Positions 53,947-62,174 of a stretch of DNA of 64,000 bases are shown piece after piece. Below the pieces are notes generated by a model that searched no databases, was not told where the DNA came from, and worked only from the letters and a program-made list of their open reading frames with translations. The stretch is taken from the NCBI GenBank assembly GCA_016703025.1, contig JADJCV010000004.1, positions 2,607,501 through 2,671,500 of the forward strand. Reading direction: 5' to 3'. Each line of letters opens with the position of its first letter. Position 1 is the stretch's first letter. A program made the translations under genes and the position numbers. Source of the DNA: Candidatus Avedoeria danica. GTDB lineage: Bacteria > Chloroflexota > Anaerolineae > Epilineales > Epilineaceae.

Positions 53947-55242
53947 ATGGTTCAACCACGCCGCAAGAGCGCCCGCGCCGTCGCGCTGACGCTGGCGGTC
54001 ACGGCCGCGGCGACGGCGGTGTTCGTCGCGGCTCTGCTCGGCAGTCGCCGGATCGCCGAGGTCCGCGAACGCGATTCCGACGCCGGACCCCGATCGGGTT
54101 CCGCCGTGCGCCAGCCGATGCTCGGCGCCACGCTCTTCGCCCCGAGCGCCGTCCTGAATGCCGACGTCTCGGGCGGCATCCCGGAGAGTTCAACGGAGTC
54201 CGAGTGGTACGTCAAACACATCGCCTTCCTCGGCGACGGCGACGACATCGTCTACACCGTCAACAAGGCGTATCCGAACCCACCGGCCCTCTTCCGGCTG
54301 GCATTCGATCCGGCAGCGCAGGGCTACGCGGCCACCGGCATGGTGCTCGCCGGCCTCGACGGCGGGCAGCGCGCCTACATCGACATCGCCGCGATCCCGA
54401 ACAGCGACGGCGTCGTCGCGCACGTCCAGTCATGGGACATGGCGGACCTGAACCGCAGCGTGACGGCGCCGCGCGATCTCTTCCACCTGAGCACGGACGG
54501 CACCACGATGACGAACCTCACGGAGGGCTGCTGCATGATCGACGGGTACGCGCTCACGCCGGACGGCCGCTCCGTCATCGGCCTCGACGCCGGGGGCGAC
54601 CTCCTCCGGATCGACATCGCCACACGCGCGTCGACGACGATCGCGTCGGGCCTCAAGACTCCGGTCGGCGACGGCGGCGGCGCGTTCGACGTCTCACCGG
54701 ACGGCAGCCGTATCGCGCTGGCGGCCATGTCCGACCTGGACAGCAGCCTCGTCCAGATCATCGACAGCACGACCGGAACGCCGATCGCCCAGGTGCCGCT
54801 GCCGGGCGAGGCGATGCCGGACGTCGGCTTCGACGCTGCCGGCGCGCGGCTGTACGTCCTGCGCGCCAAGGCCGGCCACCAGACGGCGGCGGGCGCGGCG
54901 ACGTACCAGACCGACCTGGCCGTGTATGACTTGGCCGGCCGGACGCTGACGCACGTCGCCGACCTGACCCGCGCCACCGGCCAGACGGCGCTGCCGGGCG
55001 AGCTCGTCATCGCCGCGAACCGCGTCTTCGTCGTCCAAGGCGGCACGTTGTACGAGATCGACACGGCCACCGGCACGGCGCACCGGATCTCGGCCGCCGG
55101 CGTGACCGTGCTCGGCAACGTCATCGCCCGCCCGGTGTCCGGCGGGCTGCGCGTGGCGTATGTGAAGAGCGAGCCGGTCGTCGTGAACGGCGTGACGCAG
55201 CACGTCAAGCAGCTGATCGAGACCACCGTGCTGCCCTGGTAA
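53947..55242 (+). CDS. Secreted or anchored propeller (TolB/YncE-like) protein
   Basis: 431 residues from ATG 53947 (AAGGGAGGG upstream). A signal anchor lies at about 11-33. The chain carries repeated strands with SPDG and TPDG turns (YALTPDGRSVIGLDAGGDL, FDVSPDGSRIALAAMSD, DVGFDAAGARLYVLRAK) typical of TolB/YncE-like propellers. No catalytic motif is visible. It could bind a protein or carbohydrate partner outside the cell. It is followed 90 bases later by a papain-like peptidase gene. Confidence 0.65.
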   Translation: MVQPRRKSARAVALTLAVTAAATAVFVAALLGSRRIAEVRERDSDAGPRSGSAVRQPMLGATLFAPSAVLNADVSGGIPESSTESEWYVKHIAFLGDGDDIVYTVNKAYPNPPALFRLAFDPAAQGYAATGMVLAGLDGGQRAYIDIAAIPNSDGVVAHVQSWDMADLNRSVTAPRDLFHLSTDGTTMTNLTEGCCMIDGYALTPDGRSVIGLDAGGDLLRIDIATRASTTIASGLKTPVGDGGGAFDVSPDGSRIALAAMSDLDSSLVQIIDSTTGTPIAQVPLPGEAMPDVGFDAAGARLYVLRAKAGHQTAAGAATYQTDLAVYDLAGRTLTHVADLTRATGQTALPGELVIAANRVFVVQGGTLYEIDTATGTAHRISAAGVTVLGNVIARPVSGGLRVAYVKSEPVVVNGVTQHVKQLIETTVLPW

Positions 55243-55332
55243 AAGATCGCAAGCACCGGCCCGCCAACCACCGACCGGCAGCGACGACGCCCCCCAACCG
55301 GCTCAACATCCAACTTACACTGGGAGTGAACG

Positions 55333-56646
55333 ATGTGCTCGCGCAAACGGAGTGCAGCGATCGGCGTCGCGTTGTCGCTGATCGCGGATCTTGGCATCGC
55401 CGCCGGCGTCTCGGCGGCCGGCCTGTCACAGCCGGCGCCGGTTCCGCTGCCGGTTCCGTATATCTCGCAGCTCTTCTTTCAGGACAAGTGCACGTGCGAC
55501 TGCCAGGGCGGCACGTGCCCGACGCACTGCCGCAGCACGTCGCTGAACGGCCACAACAACTGCGGGCCGGCATCCGTGGCGATGATCGTCGAGGCGAACG
55601 GCCGCCGCCCGGCCGGCGTGAGCGATCAGGCGTTCGTCGCCCAATTGCGGCAGACGATGACGGGCCGCGCGGACGGGCCGTGCAACCCGCCGACCGACTG
55701 GGACGACCTCGACCGGGGCGCCGCCGCGCACGGCCTCTGCTTGCGCGAGCAAGCGATGGGCATCGCCTCGATCGAGGCGATGAACCGGAGGTGCATCCCG
55801 GTGATCGGCCTCGTCAGCACGTCGCCCGCCAACTTCCCGGGCCTGGACAATGCCGACCTCCACAAGAACCGCAACGGCCGGTTCGGCGACCACTTCATCG
55901 TCATCGTCGGCTTCGACGGCGACAACGTGCGGTTTCTGAACCCGCTCGTCGCGCCCGTGCCGAGCCGTTCGAACGCCGTGCGAACGACGTCGCGGGCCGT
56001 CATGATCACCGCGCTCCAAAACGCGCAGCCCGGCGATTTCGGCCACGGCTACGGCGATCCGCTCGGCGGCTGCGACGGCGTTGGGCGGTGCAATCAGGGC
56101 GTGTCAGGCAGCGGGGCCGGCAGCAGCCCCGGCCCGCGGCCCGTGTTCGACATGATCGAGATCAGCCTTGGCCATACGTGCAGCGACGACGCGTTCGCGT
56201 TCTTCTTCAAGCGGCCGGAGCACGGCGGCTTCAACGAGCGCCGCAAGGTGACGCTCCACGCCCGCGCGACGACCGGCCGGTTCACGACGCACATCGTCCA
56301 GATGCCGGCCGAGAAGGGCTGGAGCGGCACGATCGAGCGGATGCGGATGGATCCGGTGGACAACCACGGCGACGACAGCTGCCTGGTCGGCCTGAGCTAC
56401 CTCTGGCTGCGCGACGACGGAGGGCAGACCGGGCGATTCTTCCCGTTCTTCGAGCGCGCCGGCATCCCCGGCCGCCCGCTCGGCCGACTGCTGGACTGGC
56501 AGACGACCGGCGGCAGTCTGGAGGACCAGGGCCCGTGCTGCGAGCCGAACGGCCAACCGCGCCGGTCGTGGCTGCTCGAGGTCACCGGCGATGACCCGCA
56601 GATCCAGAACGACCGCATCGACCTCGACACCGGGCGGGATGGCTAG
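55333..56646 (+). CDS. Secreted C39-like papain-fold cysteine peptidase
   Basis: 437 residues. A signal peptide (about 8-30) precedes a C39/papain-like domain whose triad can be read: C77 in NNCGPASVAM, H187 in FGDHFIVIVG and N203 in VRFLNPL. Many extra Cys (CTCDC, CPTHC, CCEPN) suggest disulfides outside the cell. The second half (about 250-437) is a separate beta-rich part of unknown role. There is no ABC transporter fused to it, so it is not a bacteriocin exporter. Targets are unknown. The TAG stop (56644-56646) lies in a CTAG repeat. Confidence 0.72.
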   Translation: MCSRKRSAAIGVALSLIADLGIAAGVSAAGLSQPAPVPLPVPYISQLFFQDKCTCDCQGGTCPTHCRSTSLNGHNNCGPASVAMIVEANGRRPAGVSDQAFVAQLRQTMTGRADGPCNPPTDWDDLDRGAAAHGLCLREQAMGIASIEAMNRRCIPVIGLVSTSPANFPGLDNADLHKNRNGRFGDHFIVIVGFDGDNVRFLNPLVAPVPSRSNAVRTTSRAVMITALQNAQPGDFGHGYGDPLGGCDGVGRCNQGVSGSGAGSSPGPRPVFDMIEISLGHTCSDDAFAFFFKRPEHGGFNERRKVTLHARATTGRFTTHIVQMPAEKGWSGTIERMRMDPVDNHGDDSCLVGLSYLWLRDDGGQTGRFFPFFERAGIPGRPLGRLLDWQTTGGSLEDQGPCCEPNGQPRRSWLLEVTGDDPQIQNDRIDLDTGRDG

Positions 56647-56736
56647 TACGCCACCACTGTAGAGCAACGAATCAACGGCTGAAGCCGTCGCTGAGGGTGG
56701 CGCTGCGCGCCACCGCGCGCCTGCCTTCGCAGGCGC
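56643..56736. repeat. Composite palindromic repeat with four small stems
   Basis: It begins with CTAGTACGCCACCACTG, related to the elements at 22993 and 475, then holds ACGGCT-GA-AGCCGT (56675-56688), GGTGGCGC-TGC-GCGCCACC (56696-56714) and GCGCCTGC-CTTC-GCAGGCGC (56717-56736). The CTAG supplies the stop of the C39-like gene. Confidence 0.6.
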
Positions 56737-56761
56737 CAGGGCGGACGGACATGGCATGAAA

Positions 56762-56792
56762 GAGGGGCCGGTGCGTAACGCACCGGCCCCTC
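56762..56792 (-). terminator. 14-bp perfect terminator stem after rpsU
   Basis: Arms 56762-56775 and 56779-56792 are exact complements (GAGGGGCCGGTGCG) with the loop TAA. On the minus strand the stem is followed by TTTCATG, with few T residues. It lies 45 bases past the rpsU stop and also downstream of the plus-strand C39-like gene, so it may serve both. Confidence 0.7.
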
Positions 56793-56836
56793 CAGCTTCT
56801 GCTTGTACCGACCTTGCTGTCGCTTCGTCCGCTCCG

Positions 56837-57040
56837 CTAGCGCGTCGTCCGGTTCGCCCGGAGCGCGCGGCGGCGGGCGCGGCGTTCGGCCTTCTTCTTG
56901 GCCAGACGGCGTTCCTCGCTCGGCGGGGTGAACCACCGTTTGCGGCGGTACGTGCTGAGAATGCGGGACTTGGCGACCTCCTTGCGGAAGCGCTTCAAGA
57001 GACCCTCGAAGCTTTCGCCGGGCCGCGAATCAACAGACAT
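56837..57040 (-). CDS. rpsU: 30S ribosomal protein S21
   Basis: 67 residues, very basic. The core SFEGLLKRFRKEVAKSRILSTYRRKRWFTPPSEER and the Lys/Arg-rich tail match bS21. It helps base-pairing of the mRNA start region on the 30S subunit. A very strong ribosome-binding site (AGGGGGTGAT) precedes ATG 57040. A single-gene unit with a terminator at 56762. Confidence 0.95.
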   Translation of the reverse strand: MSVDSRPGESFEGLLKRFRKEVAKSRILSTYRRKRWFTPPSEERRLAKKKAERRARRRALRANRTTR

Positions 57041-57174
57041 GTGCCATCACCCCCTTCCCTGGCTGGTTGCCGAACGGCGAGTCTAGCACGCGGCCGCGCG
57101 GGCCGCCAGTTTCAGTGCACGGCGCGCCAACCTCGACCACGCCCGTCGCAATGATCCGGGCGCAGCCCGCGGAC

Positions 57175-57204
57175 TTGTGCCGCCCGGCCGCCTTCGACTA
57201 TCCT
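57175..57204 (+). promoter_or_regulatory. Promoter for the envelope-sugar operon
   Basis: TTGTGC (57175-57180), 18 bases, TATCCT (57199-57204), about 28 bases before ATG 57233. Confidence 0.4.
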
Positions 57205-57232
57205 CCGCCGGCGCGCGGCGCCACGTGCACCG

Positions 57233-57562
57233 ATGAGGTCGAACCGCTTGGAACAGTTCCTGTGCGGCTGGTATTTCTACGAAGCGGTCCTCGCCGCGCT
57301 GATGGCAGCTTCGGCCGGCGGCCGAACGTGGCTCGGCCGGTCGGGGATGGCCGCCGCGGTCTTGGCCCTCTACGTCCTGCTCGCGCAGCGGGACGTTGTG
57401 GCCACCCAACCCACGGTGTTCCTGGCCGCCAAGATCGCCGTCCCGGTGGTCGGCATCCTCGGGCTCGTGTTTGCGCGGCGCTCCGACACCCGTCAGATCG
57501 CGCTGTTGCTGGCCTTCTCGGGATCGGTGCCCGTCGTGCTGTCGTTCGTCGATATCCCATGA
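57233..57562 (+). CDS. Small membrane protein, unknown
   Basis: 109 residues with three or four hydrophobic helices (about 15-30, 37-52, 62-80 and 88-105). No family recognised. It is the first gene of a chain in which each stop overlaps the next start (ATGA): its TGA 57560-57562 overlaps the ATG of the 29-codon ORF. The chain continues with a glycoside hydrolase and a GT-C enzyme, so a role in surface carbohydrate is possible but unproven. Confidence 0.55.
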   Translation: MRSNRLEQFLCGWYFYEAVLAALMAASAGGRTWLGRSGMAAAVLALYVLLAQRDVVATQPTVFLAAKIAVPVVGILGLVFARRSDTRQIALLLAFSGSVPVVLSFVDIP

Positions 57563-57648
57563 ACGGTCGCATGAACGATCCTTTGCGTGATCCTCTGCGT
57601 GATCCCATGGCCGACGCGTTGTCCCCCTGTGCGGCAGTGGCCGCATGA
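57559..57648 (+). CDS. 29-residue ORF coupled at both ends by ATGA overlaps
   Basis: ATG 57559 overlaps the stop of the small membrane protein, and its TGA 57646-57648 overlaps the ATG of the glycoside hydrolase (57645). The peptide MNGRMNDPLRDPLRDPMADA plus nine residues contains a short DPLR repeat, mirrored by degenerate 12-base tandem repeats in the DNA. It may be a real micropeptide or only a device to pass ribosomes on. Confidence 0.4.
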   Translation: MNGRMNDPLRDPLRDPMADALSPCAAVAA

Positions 57649-59987
57649 CGCCCGACCCGCGCCGCCCCCGCCGCACGCCGGCCGACGCCGGCGCATGGGC
57701 CGATCGGCTCGAGCGCTGGCTGGCCGTTTATCGCGCGCGCGTGGATGCGCTCGTCGACGAGGCGCCCGACGCGTTCCGCAGGGCGGTGCGCCTGGCGCGG
57801 CAGCCGAAGGTCATCGAGGCGACGCTGGCGATCGCGCTCGTCATCGTCGGCGGGCGGGTGGTGCGCTGGGCGCTCAAGCCGGAGTCGCGGGCGTGGTTCA
57901 AGACGGTGACCGGCGAGGAGTCGCTCGTCGAGGGCATCAAGGGCGTCGGGGCGTTGGCGATGCTCCAGCTCACACAGCCGCGGCTCCAGCTGGCGCCGGA
58001 CGCCCCGATCGACCATCTGGCCGTCAGCCCATACGGGGTGAACACGTTCCTGCAGCTGGAGCCGGACGAGGAAGTGGTCAAGCGTTCGTTCGAGCGGATG
58101 CGCGCTGCCGGGATCGGCTGGGCCCGGCAGCAGTTCCCGTGGGAGGACATCGAGATCCACGCCCGGGGAGACTTCGAGGACCGACGCAACGATCCGGCGC
58201 GTCCCGCGTGGGACAAGTACGACCGGATCGTCCACTGGTCGGATGTGTACGACGTCCAGCTGCTGGTCCGGCTCGACAACCCGCCCGACTGGGCTTACGC
58301 CGACGTCGCGGCCGAGGGCGAGGCGCGGATGGGCCCGCCGAGCGACCTCGCGGACTATGCGAACTTCGTCAAGGCGGTGGCCGGGCGCTATTGCGGGCGG
58401 GTGCGCTACTACCAGATCTGGAACGAACCGAACATCTATCCCGAGTGGGGCGAGCGAAAGCCCGATCCGGCCGGTTACGCCAAGCTGCTGAACACCGCCG
58501 CCGCCGCCGCGCGCTCGGTCTGCAACGACGTCGTCGTCGTCAGCGCCGCGCTCTCGCCGACGACCGAGCAGTCGGATCGCAACGTCAGCGACCTGGACTT
58601 CCTCCGGGATCTGTACGAGCTCGAGCAAGTCGACGCTGCCGCGTACCCCAACGGCTACTTCGAAGAAGGCTTCGACGTCCTCGGTGCCCAGGGCTTCGGC
58701 CTCTGGACGGGCCCGACCGACCGCCGCGCCAGCGCCGACCGCACGAACTTCAGCCGCGTGCTCCTGCTGCGCGACATCATGGTCCGCCACGGCGACGAGG
58801 CGACGCCGATCTGGCTGACGGAGTTCGGCTGGGACAGCCCGCCGGAGAAGGCCGAGGACGGCACGCCGTTCCCGGCCACGTACGGCCGCGTCACCGAAGC
58901 GCTGCGCGCCGAGTACACCCGCGATGCGTACGAGCGCCTCCAGGACGAGTGGCCCTTCGTCGGCGTCGCCTGCCTGTGGTTCCTGCGGCGGCCGGATCGC
59001 GAGTGGCACAGCCGACCCGAGGGCTGGTTCCGGCTCCTGGAACCCGACTGGACGGAGCTGCCGGCCTACGCCGCCGTGAAGGAGATCGGGCGACGCTCGC
59101 CGCGTCTGATGCGCGGCCGCCACGCAGTCACCGACCCGGCCCTGTTCTACTCCGGCCCTTGGCGCGACCCATCCGACACGGATCTCGGCCTCGCCACGCG
59201 TTTCGGGAGCACGAGCGCCGAACTCAACTTCAGCTTCCGCGGCACCGGCTGGCGCCTCGTCCTCGACCCGTACAGCCGCGGCACGGCGCCGCAGGACGAC
59301 GAGGGCGACAAGGTCGAGGAGGACGAGGGCAAACAGGGCCGAGCACGACACGCCTGGCCCGCGGTCGCACACGCGCAGGGCGCGACGGCGCCGCCACCGG
59401 CGCCGCTCCTGACGGCGCGCGCAATCGTCGACCGCGCCACCCTGGTGCCCAGCGTCTCGCCCTCGCCTCCTGCAACAACCACGCTCGCGACCACATCGAC
59501 GCTGGCCACGACCGCCACGCTCGCCACCAACTCGACCGCGGCAACCACCCCGACGCTCGCCGTAACGTCCACCGCTGCCGTGACCCCAACGCTCTCCCCG
59601 CCGACGCCAACGCTCGCAGTCACGGCGACGAAGGCGTCCGACCTCGCCCCGTCGGCGACGCTGACGGGGACCACGCCGCTGACCGGCCCGATCACGCTGT
59701 TCGTCTTCCGCGACAGCGTCACGCGCACGGTCACGATCGCCTCCGGCGAGGCGGAGTACGGCGAGGACGACCTGCCGTTCGGCGACCACAGCGTCATCCT
59801 GCGCATCGACGCGGGCGAACTGCCGCTGGACGAGGTGCGGATCACGGCGCCCGATCCACCGGACCCGCTCCGGCCGCTCAAGCTCGGGCTGCTGCGCTGG
59901 GCGCTGTACATCGCCGCCGCAGTCGCCGCGGTGCTGGCCTTCCGCCGCTTCCGCCGCCGCACGATCGCGCGCGCCGCCGCGGCATGA
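57645..59987 (+). CDS. Membrane-anchored glycoside hydrolase (clan GH-A, GH39-like)
   Basis: 780 residues. A hydrophobic helix lies near 61-78, then a TIM-barrel hydrolase: acid/base Glu261 in QIWNEPNIYPEW and nucleophile Glu393 in PIWLTEFGWDS, as in GH39/GH5-type retaining enzymes. After about 490 comes a beta-rich stretch, then a long Thr/Ala-rich linker (about 600-675), a small beta domain and a C-terminal TM helix (about 750-772) with a basic tail. The enzyme is probably held at the outer face of the membrane at both ends. It may trim a surface glycan made with the GT-C protein encoded next. ATGA overlaps on both sides. Confidence 0.78.
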   Translation: MTPDPRRPRRTPADAGAWADRLERWLAVYRARVDALVDEAPDAFRRAVRLARQPKVIEATLAIALVIVGGRVVRWALKPESRAWFKTVTGEESLVEGIKGVGALAMLQLTQPRLQLAPDAPIDHLAVSPYGVNTFLQLEPDEEVVKRSFERMRAAGIGWARQQFPWEDIEIHARGDFEDRRNDPARPAWDKYDRIVHWSDVYDVQLLVRLDNPPDWAYADVAAEGEARMGPPSDLADYANFVKAVAGRYCGRVRYYQIWNEPNIYPEWGERKPDPAGYAKLLNTAAAAARSVCNDVVVVSAALSPTTEQSDRNVSDLDFLRDLYELEQVDAAAYPNGYFEEGFDVLGAQGFGLWTGPTDRRASADRTNFSRVLLLRDIMVRHGDEATPIWLTEFGWDSPPEKAEDGTPFPATYGRVTEALRAEYTRDAYERLQDEWPFVGVACLWFLRRPDREWHSRPEGWFRLLEPDWTELPAYAAVKEIGRRSPRLMRGRHAVTDPALFYSGPWRDPSDTDLGLATRFGSTSAELNFSFRGTGWRLVLDPYSRGTAPQDDEGDKVEEDEGKQGRARHAWPAVAHAQGATAPPPAPLLTARAIVDRATLVPSVSPSPPATTTLATTSTLATTATLATNSTAATTPTLAVTSTAAVTPTLSPPTPTLAVTATKASDLAPSATLTGTTPLTGPITLFVFRDSVTRTVTIASGEAEYGEDDLPFGDHSVILRIDAGELPLDEVRITAPDPPDPLRPLKLGLLRWALYIAAAVAAVLAFRRFRRRTIARAAAA

Positions 59988-62164
59988 GCGACCGCGGCCG
60001 CGGCGCGCGGGCCGATGCGGCACGGTGGGTTGTCGTTGCGCTGCTGCTCGTCGCCGTTGCGCTGCGCGGCTTCCGTCTGGCCGACGCCGACATCTGGTGG
60101 GACGAGGCCCTGGCGGTCTGGGCGACACGCCAGGGCCTCGCCGAGGCCACGCGCTGGACCGCGGGCGATGTCCATCCGCCCCTGTTCTTCTGGTCCCTCC
60201 GGCTCTGGCTGCGCCTGGTGGGCGACAGTCCGTTCGCGCTGCGGCTGGTCGTCGTGTTCACGGGCGTCGTGCTGACCGCCCTCGCCTGGCCCCTCGGCCG
60301 GCGCCTGGCCGGCACGTCGGGCGGCGTGCTGGCCGTCGCCGCCGTCGCCACGTCCCGCTTCCTGGTGTGGTGGTCGATGGAGCTGCGGATGTACGCGCTG
60401 GCGGGGGCGTGCTTGATGGCGGCGACGTTGGGGGTGATGCGGTGGTTGGAAGGGCGAGGGCGGGGCAGGGCGAGATGGGATATGGCGTTGTATGTCGTCG
60501 GGGCGACGGGGGCGCTGTACAGCGTGTATTTGGCGGGGGCGGGGCTGGTGGCGCTGAACGTTGTCGTCGGGTGGCGATTGTTGCGTCGACGGCCCGAAGC
60601 CCTCACCCCCCGACCCCCTCCCGAACCCCGCTTCACCTACGGTGCGGCGGGGACCCCGTCGAACCGTTCGGGGCAGGGGGAGGATGCTTGGCGAAGGACC
60701 GTCGAATGGGCGGCGGCGCAGGTGGCGGTACTTGTCGCGTTCGCGCCGTGGGCGATCTATGCGGGCGGGCGGATGTCGTCATGGCGGGTCGTTCAGGACG
60801 GGCCAAGCCTGTGGTTCACCGTCAAGCTGTGGCTGACGTTGTTGGCGACCGGCGTGTCGACGGATATCGACAGCGCCTGGCCTTGGGTCAGCACATTCAC
60901 CCTCACCCTGGCAATCGCCTGGCTCATCGCCACGCTCGCCCGTCGTCCGTCCACCCCGCCAACTATCCTCCCCCTCCCCCAGACTTGGGGGAGGGGGTCG
61001 GGGGGAGAGGGCCTTAGGCCGTGGACCACTACGTCCGACACCCGCCTCATCACCCCCCTCCTCCTCGCCCTCCTCCTCATCCCCCCCCTGTCCATCTGGG
61101 CCATCACCCAACCCCGCTCCTTCTTCTACAGCCCGAACGTCGAAGCGCGCTACTTCGCGCCCTTCGCGGCCCCCGCCCTGGTCGTGGTGGCTGCGATCAT
61201 CGCCCGCGCGGCCACTCGCCACCGCTCTGCCTGGGGACTGGCGGTCCTCGTGCTCGCCCCCTCGCTCGCCCACCTCCCCGCCTACTACGCCCCCCGCCGC
61301 GCCACCGACACGCTGCCGACGATGTCCCTTGCCATCTGGAGCCAGGCCGAGCCCGGCGACGTCGTCGTGCTCGTCAGCGGCAACCGCTACCCGCTGTGGC
61401 TGTACCACTACGGCCGGGAGTGGGTGCAGCCGCTGGGCAACCCGCGCTACGAGTTCCCGGCGGACGCGCCGCCACGATGGGCCGATCGGCCGCCCGTCGT
61501 CCTGTTCCCCGACCGCGGCAGCGAGACGTTGGCGGGTCACGACGACTGGCAGGCGAAGCTTGATGGGATTGTCGACGCGCATCCGCGGGTGTGGCTCGTC
61601 GAGTATGGGCGCGATTTGCAGGATCCGAACGACGAGGTCGAGGCGTGGCTGGCGGGGCGATTGAAGCGGGTGCTGTCGGAGGGGTATGGGGCGGACGCGC
61701 TCCACCTGTTCGCCCGCGAAGACCGCGAGCCGGCCGTCCGAGCGCTCAGCGCGCGCTGGCCCGGTGCGACGCTCCTCCACAGCGATCCGGCACTGCGAGG
61801 GGCACGCTTCCCCAACAGGTTGGCGATCGGTTTCCGCCCCGCGCGGCGCGCGTACGCGGGCGAAATCGTCAACGCGACCCTGTTTCCGATGCCCGAAACG
61901 CGGACCTCTCTCGCCAAAGCACCCGACGGTTCGACCTTCACAGCCTGCCAGATGAAGGTCGTCAGCACGGTCGACCCTGGCGACGGCTACTACCGCGCCG
62001 ATTGGACGATGTCGGCCACGGCAAATGTCACAGACGTATCGCCCCGGCGCCGAGTCCGAGCCTCGCTGTGGATCGATGCCACGGGACATCGCCATCTCGT
62101 TGAGGTCAGCGGCTGCGGCGAACCGTGGCTGCCGATCTGGCCGCTCGATGTCCTACGCCGCTGA
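59984..62164 (+). CDS. GT-C family integral membrane glycosyltransferase (PMT/ArnT-like)
   Basis: 726 residues; ATG overlaps the previous stop. About ten TM helices carry the GT-C signature: the first loop DADIWWDEALAVWATR with the catalytic acidic residue, and HPPLFFWSLRLWLRLVGDS after it, as in PMT_2/ArnT-like enzymes that take sugars from polyprenyl phosphates. The C-terminal 230 residues form an outward domain. Two palindromic repeats are inserted in frame in the membrane part: about residues 205-236 (60596-60689) and 328-346 (60965-61019), the latter read as ILPLPQTWGRGSGGEGLRP. They lie in loops, so the protein may still work. Confidence 0.8.
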   Translation: MSDRGRGARADAARWVVVALLLVAVALRGFRLADADIWWDEALAVWATRQGLAEATRWTAGDVHPPLFFWSLRLWLRLVGDSPFALRLVVVFTGVVLTALAWPLGRRLAGTSGGVLAVAAVATSRFLVWWSMELRMYALAGACLMAATLGVMRWLEGRGRGRARWDMALYVVGATGALYSVYLAGAGLVALNVVVGWRLLRRRPEALTPRPPPEPRFTYGAAGTPSNRSGQGEDAWRRTVEWAAAQVAVLVAFAPWAIYAGGRMSSWRVVQDGPSLWFTVKLWLTLLATGVSTDIDSAWPWVSTFTLTLAIAWLIATLARRPSTPPTILPLPQTWGRGSGGEGLRPWTTTSDTRLITPLLLALLLIPPLSIWAITQPRSFFYSPNVEARYFAPFAAPALVVVAAIIARAATRHRSAWGLAVLVLAPSLAHLPAYYAPRRATDTLPTMSLAIWSQAEPGDVVVLVSGNRYPLWLYHYGREWVQPLGNPRYEFPADAPPRWADRPPVVLFPDRGSETLAGHDDWQAKLDGIVDAHPRVWLVEYGRDLQDPNDEVEAWLAGRLKRVLSEGYGADALHLFAREDREPAVRALSARWPGATLLHSDPALRGARFPNRLAIGFRPARRAYAGEIVNATLFPMPETRTSLAKAPDGSTFTACQMKVVSTVDPGDGYYRADWTMSATANVTDVSPRRRVRASLWIDATGHRHLVEVSGCGEPWLPIWPLDVLRR
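60596..60689. repeat. Longer variant of the palindromic element, in frame
   Basis: Starts GAAGCCCTCACCCCCCGACC and ends GGGGCAGGGGGAGGATGCTTG, the same ends as the 55-base element at 41521, but with about 50 bases of different interior. It is read in frame through the GT-C gene. Confidence 0.6.
60965..61019. repeat. 55-base palindromic element, in frame inside the GT-C gene
   Basis: Matches the reverse complement of 41521-41575 at 54 of 55 positions. It codes for ILPLPQTWGRGSGGEGLRP here and for the same peptide with one change in the sulfatase fusion, in two unrelated proteins. Confidence 0.8.
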
Positions 62165-62174
62165 TGCCGGCAGC

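Noticed and set aside
55333..56646. C39-like protein as a bacteriocin-processing exporter
   Set aside because: There is no ABC transporter domain or partner gene and no double-glycine peptide gene nearby.
60596..61019. GT-C gene as a pseudogene because of repeat insertions
   Set aside because: The frame stays open through both repeats to a normal end, and conserved GT-C motifs lie outside them.
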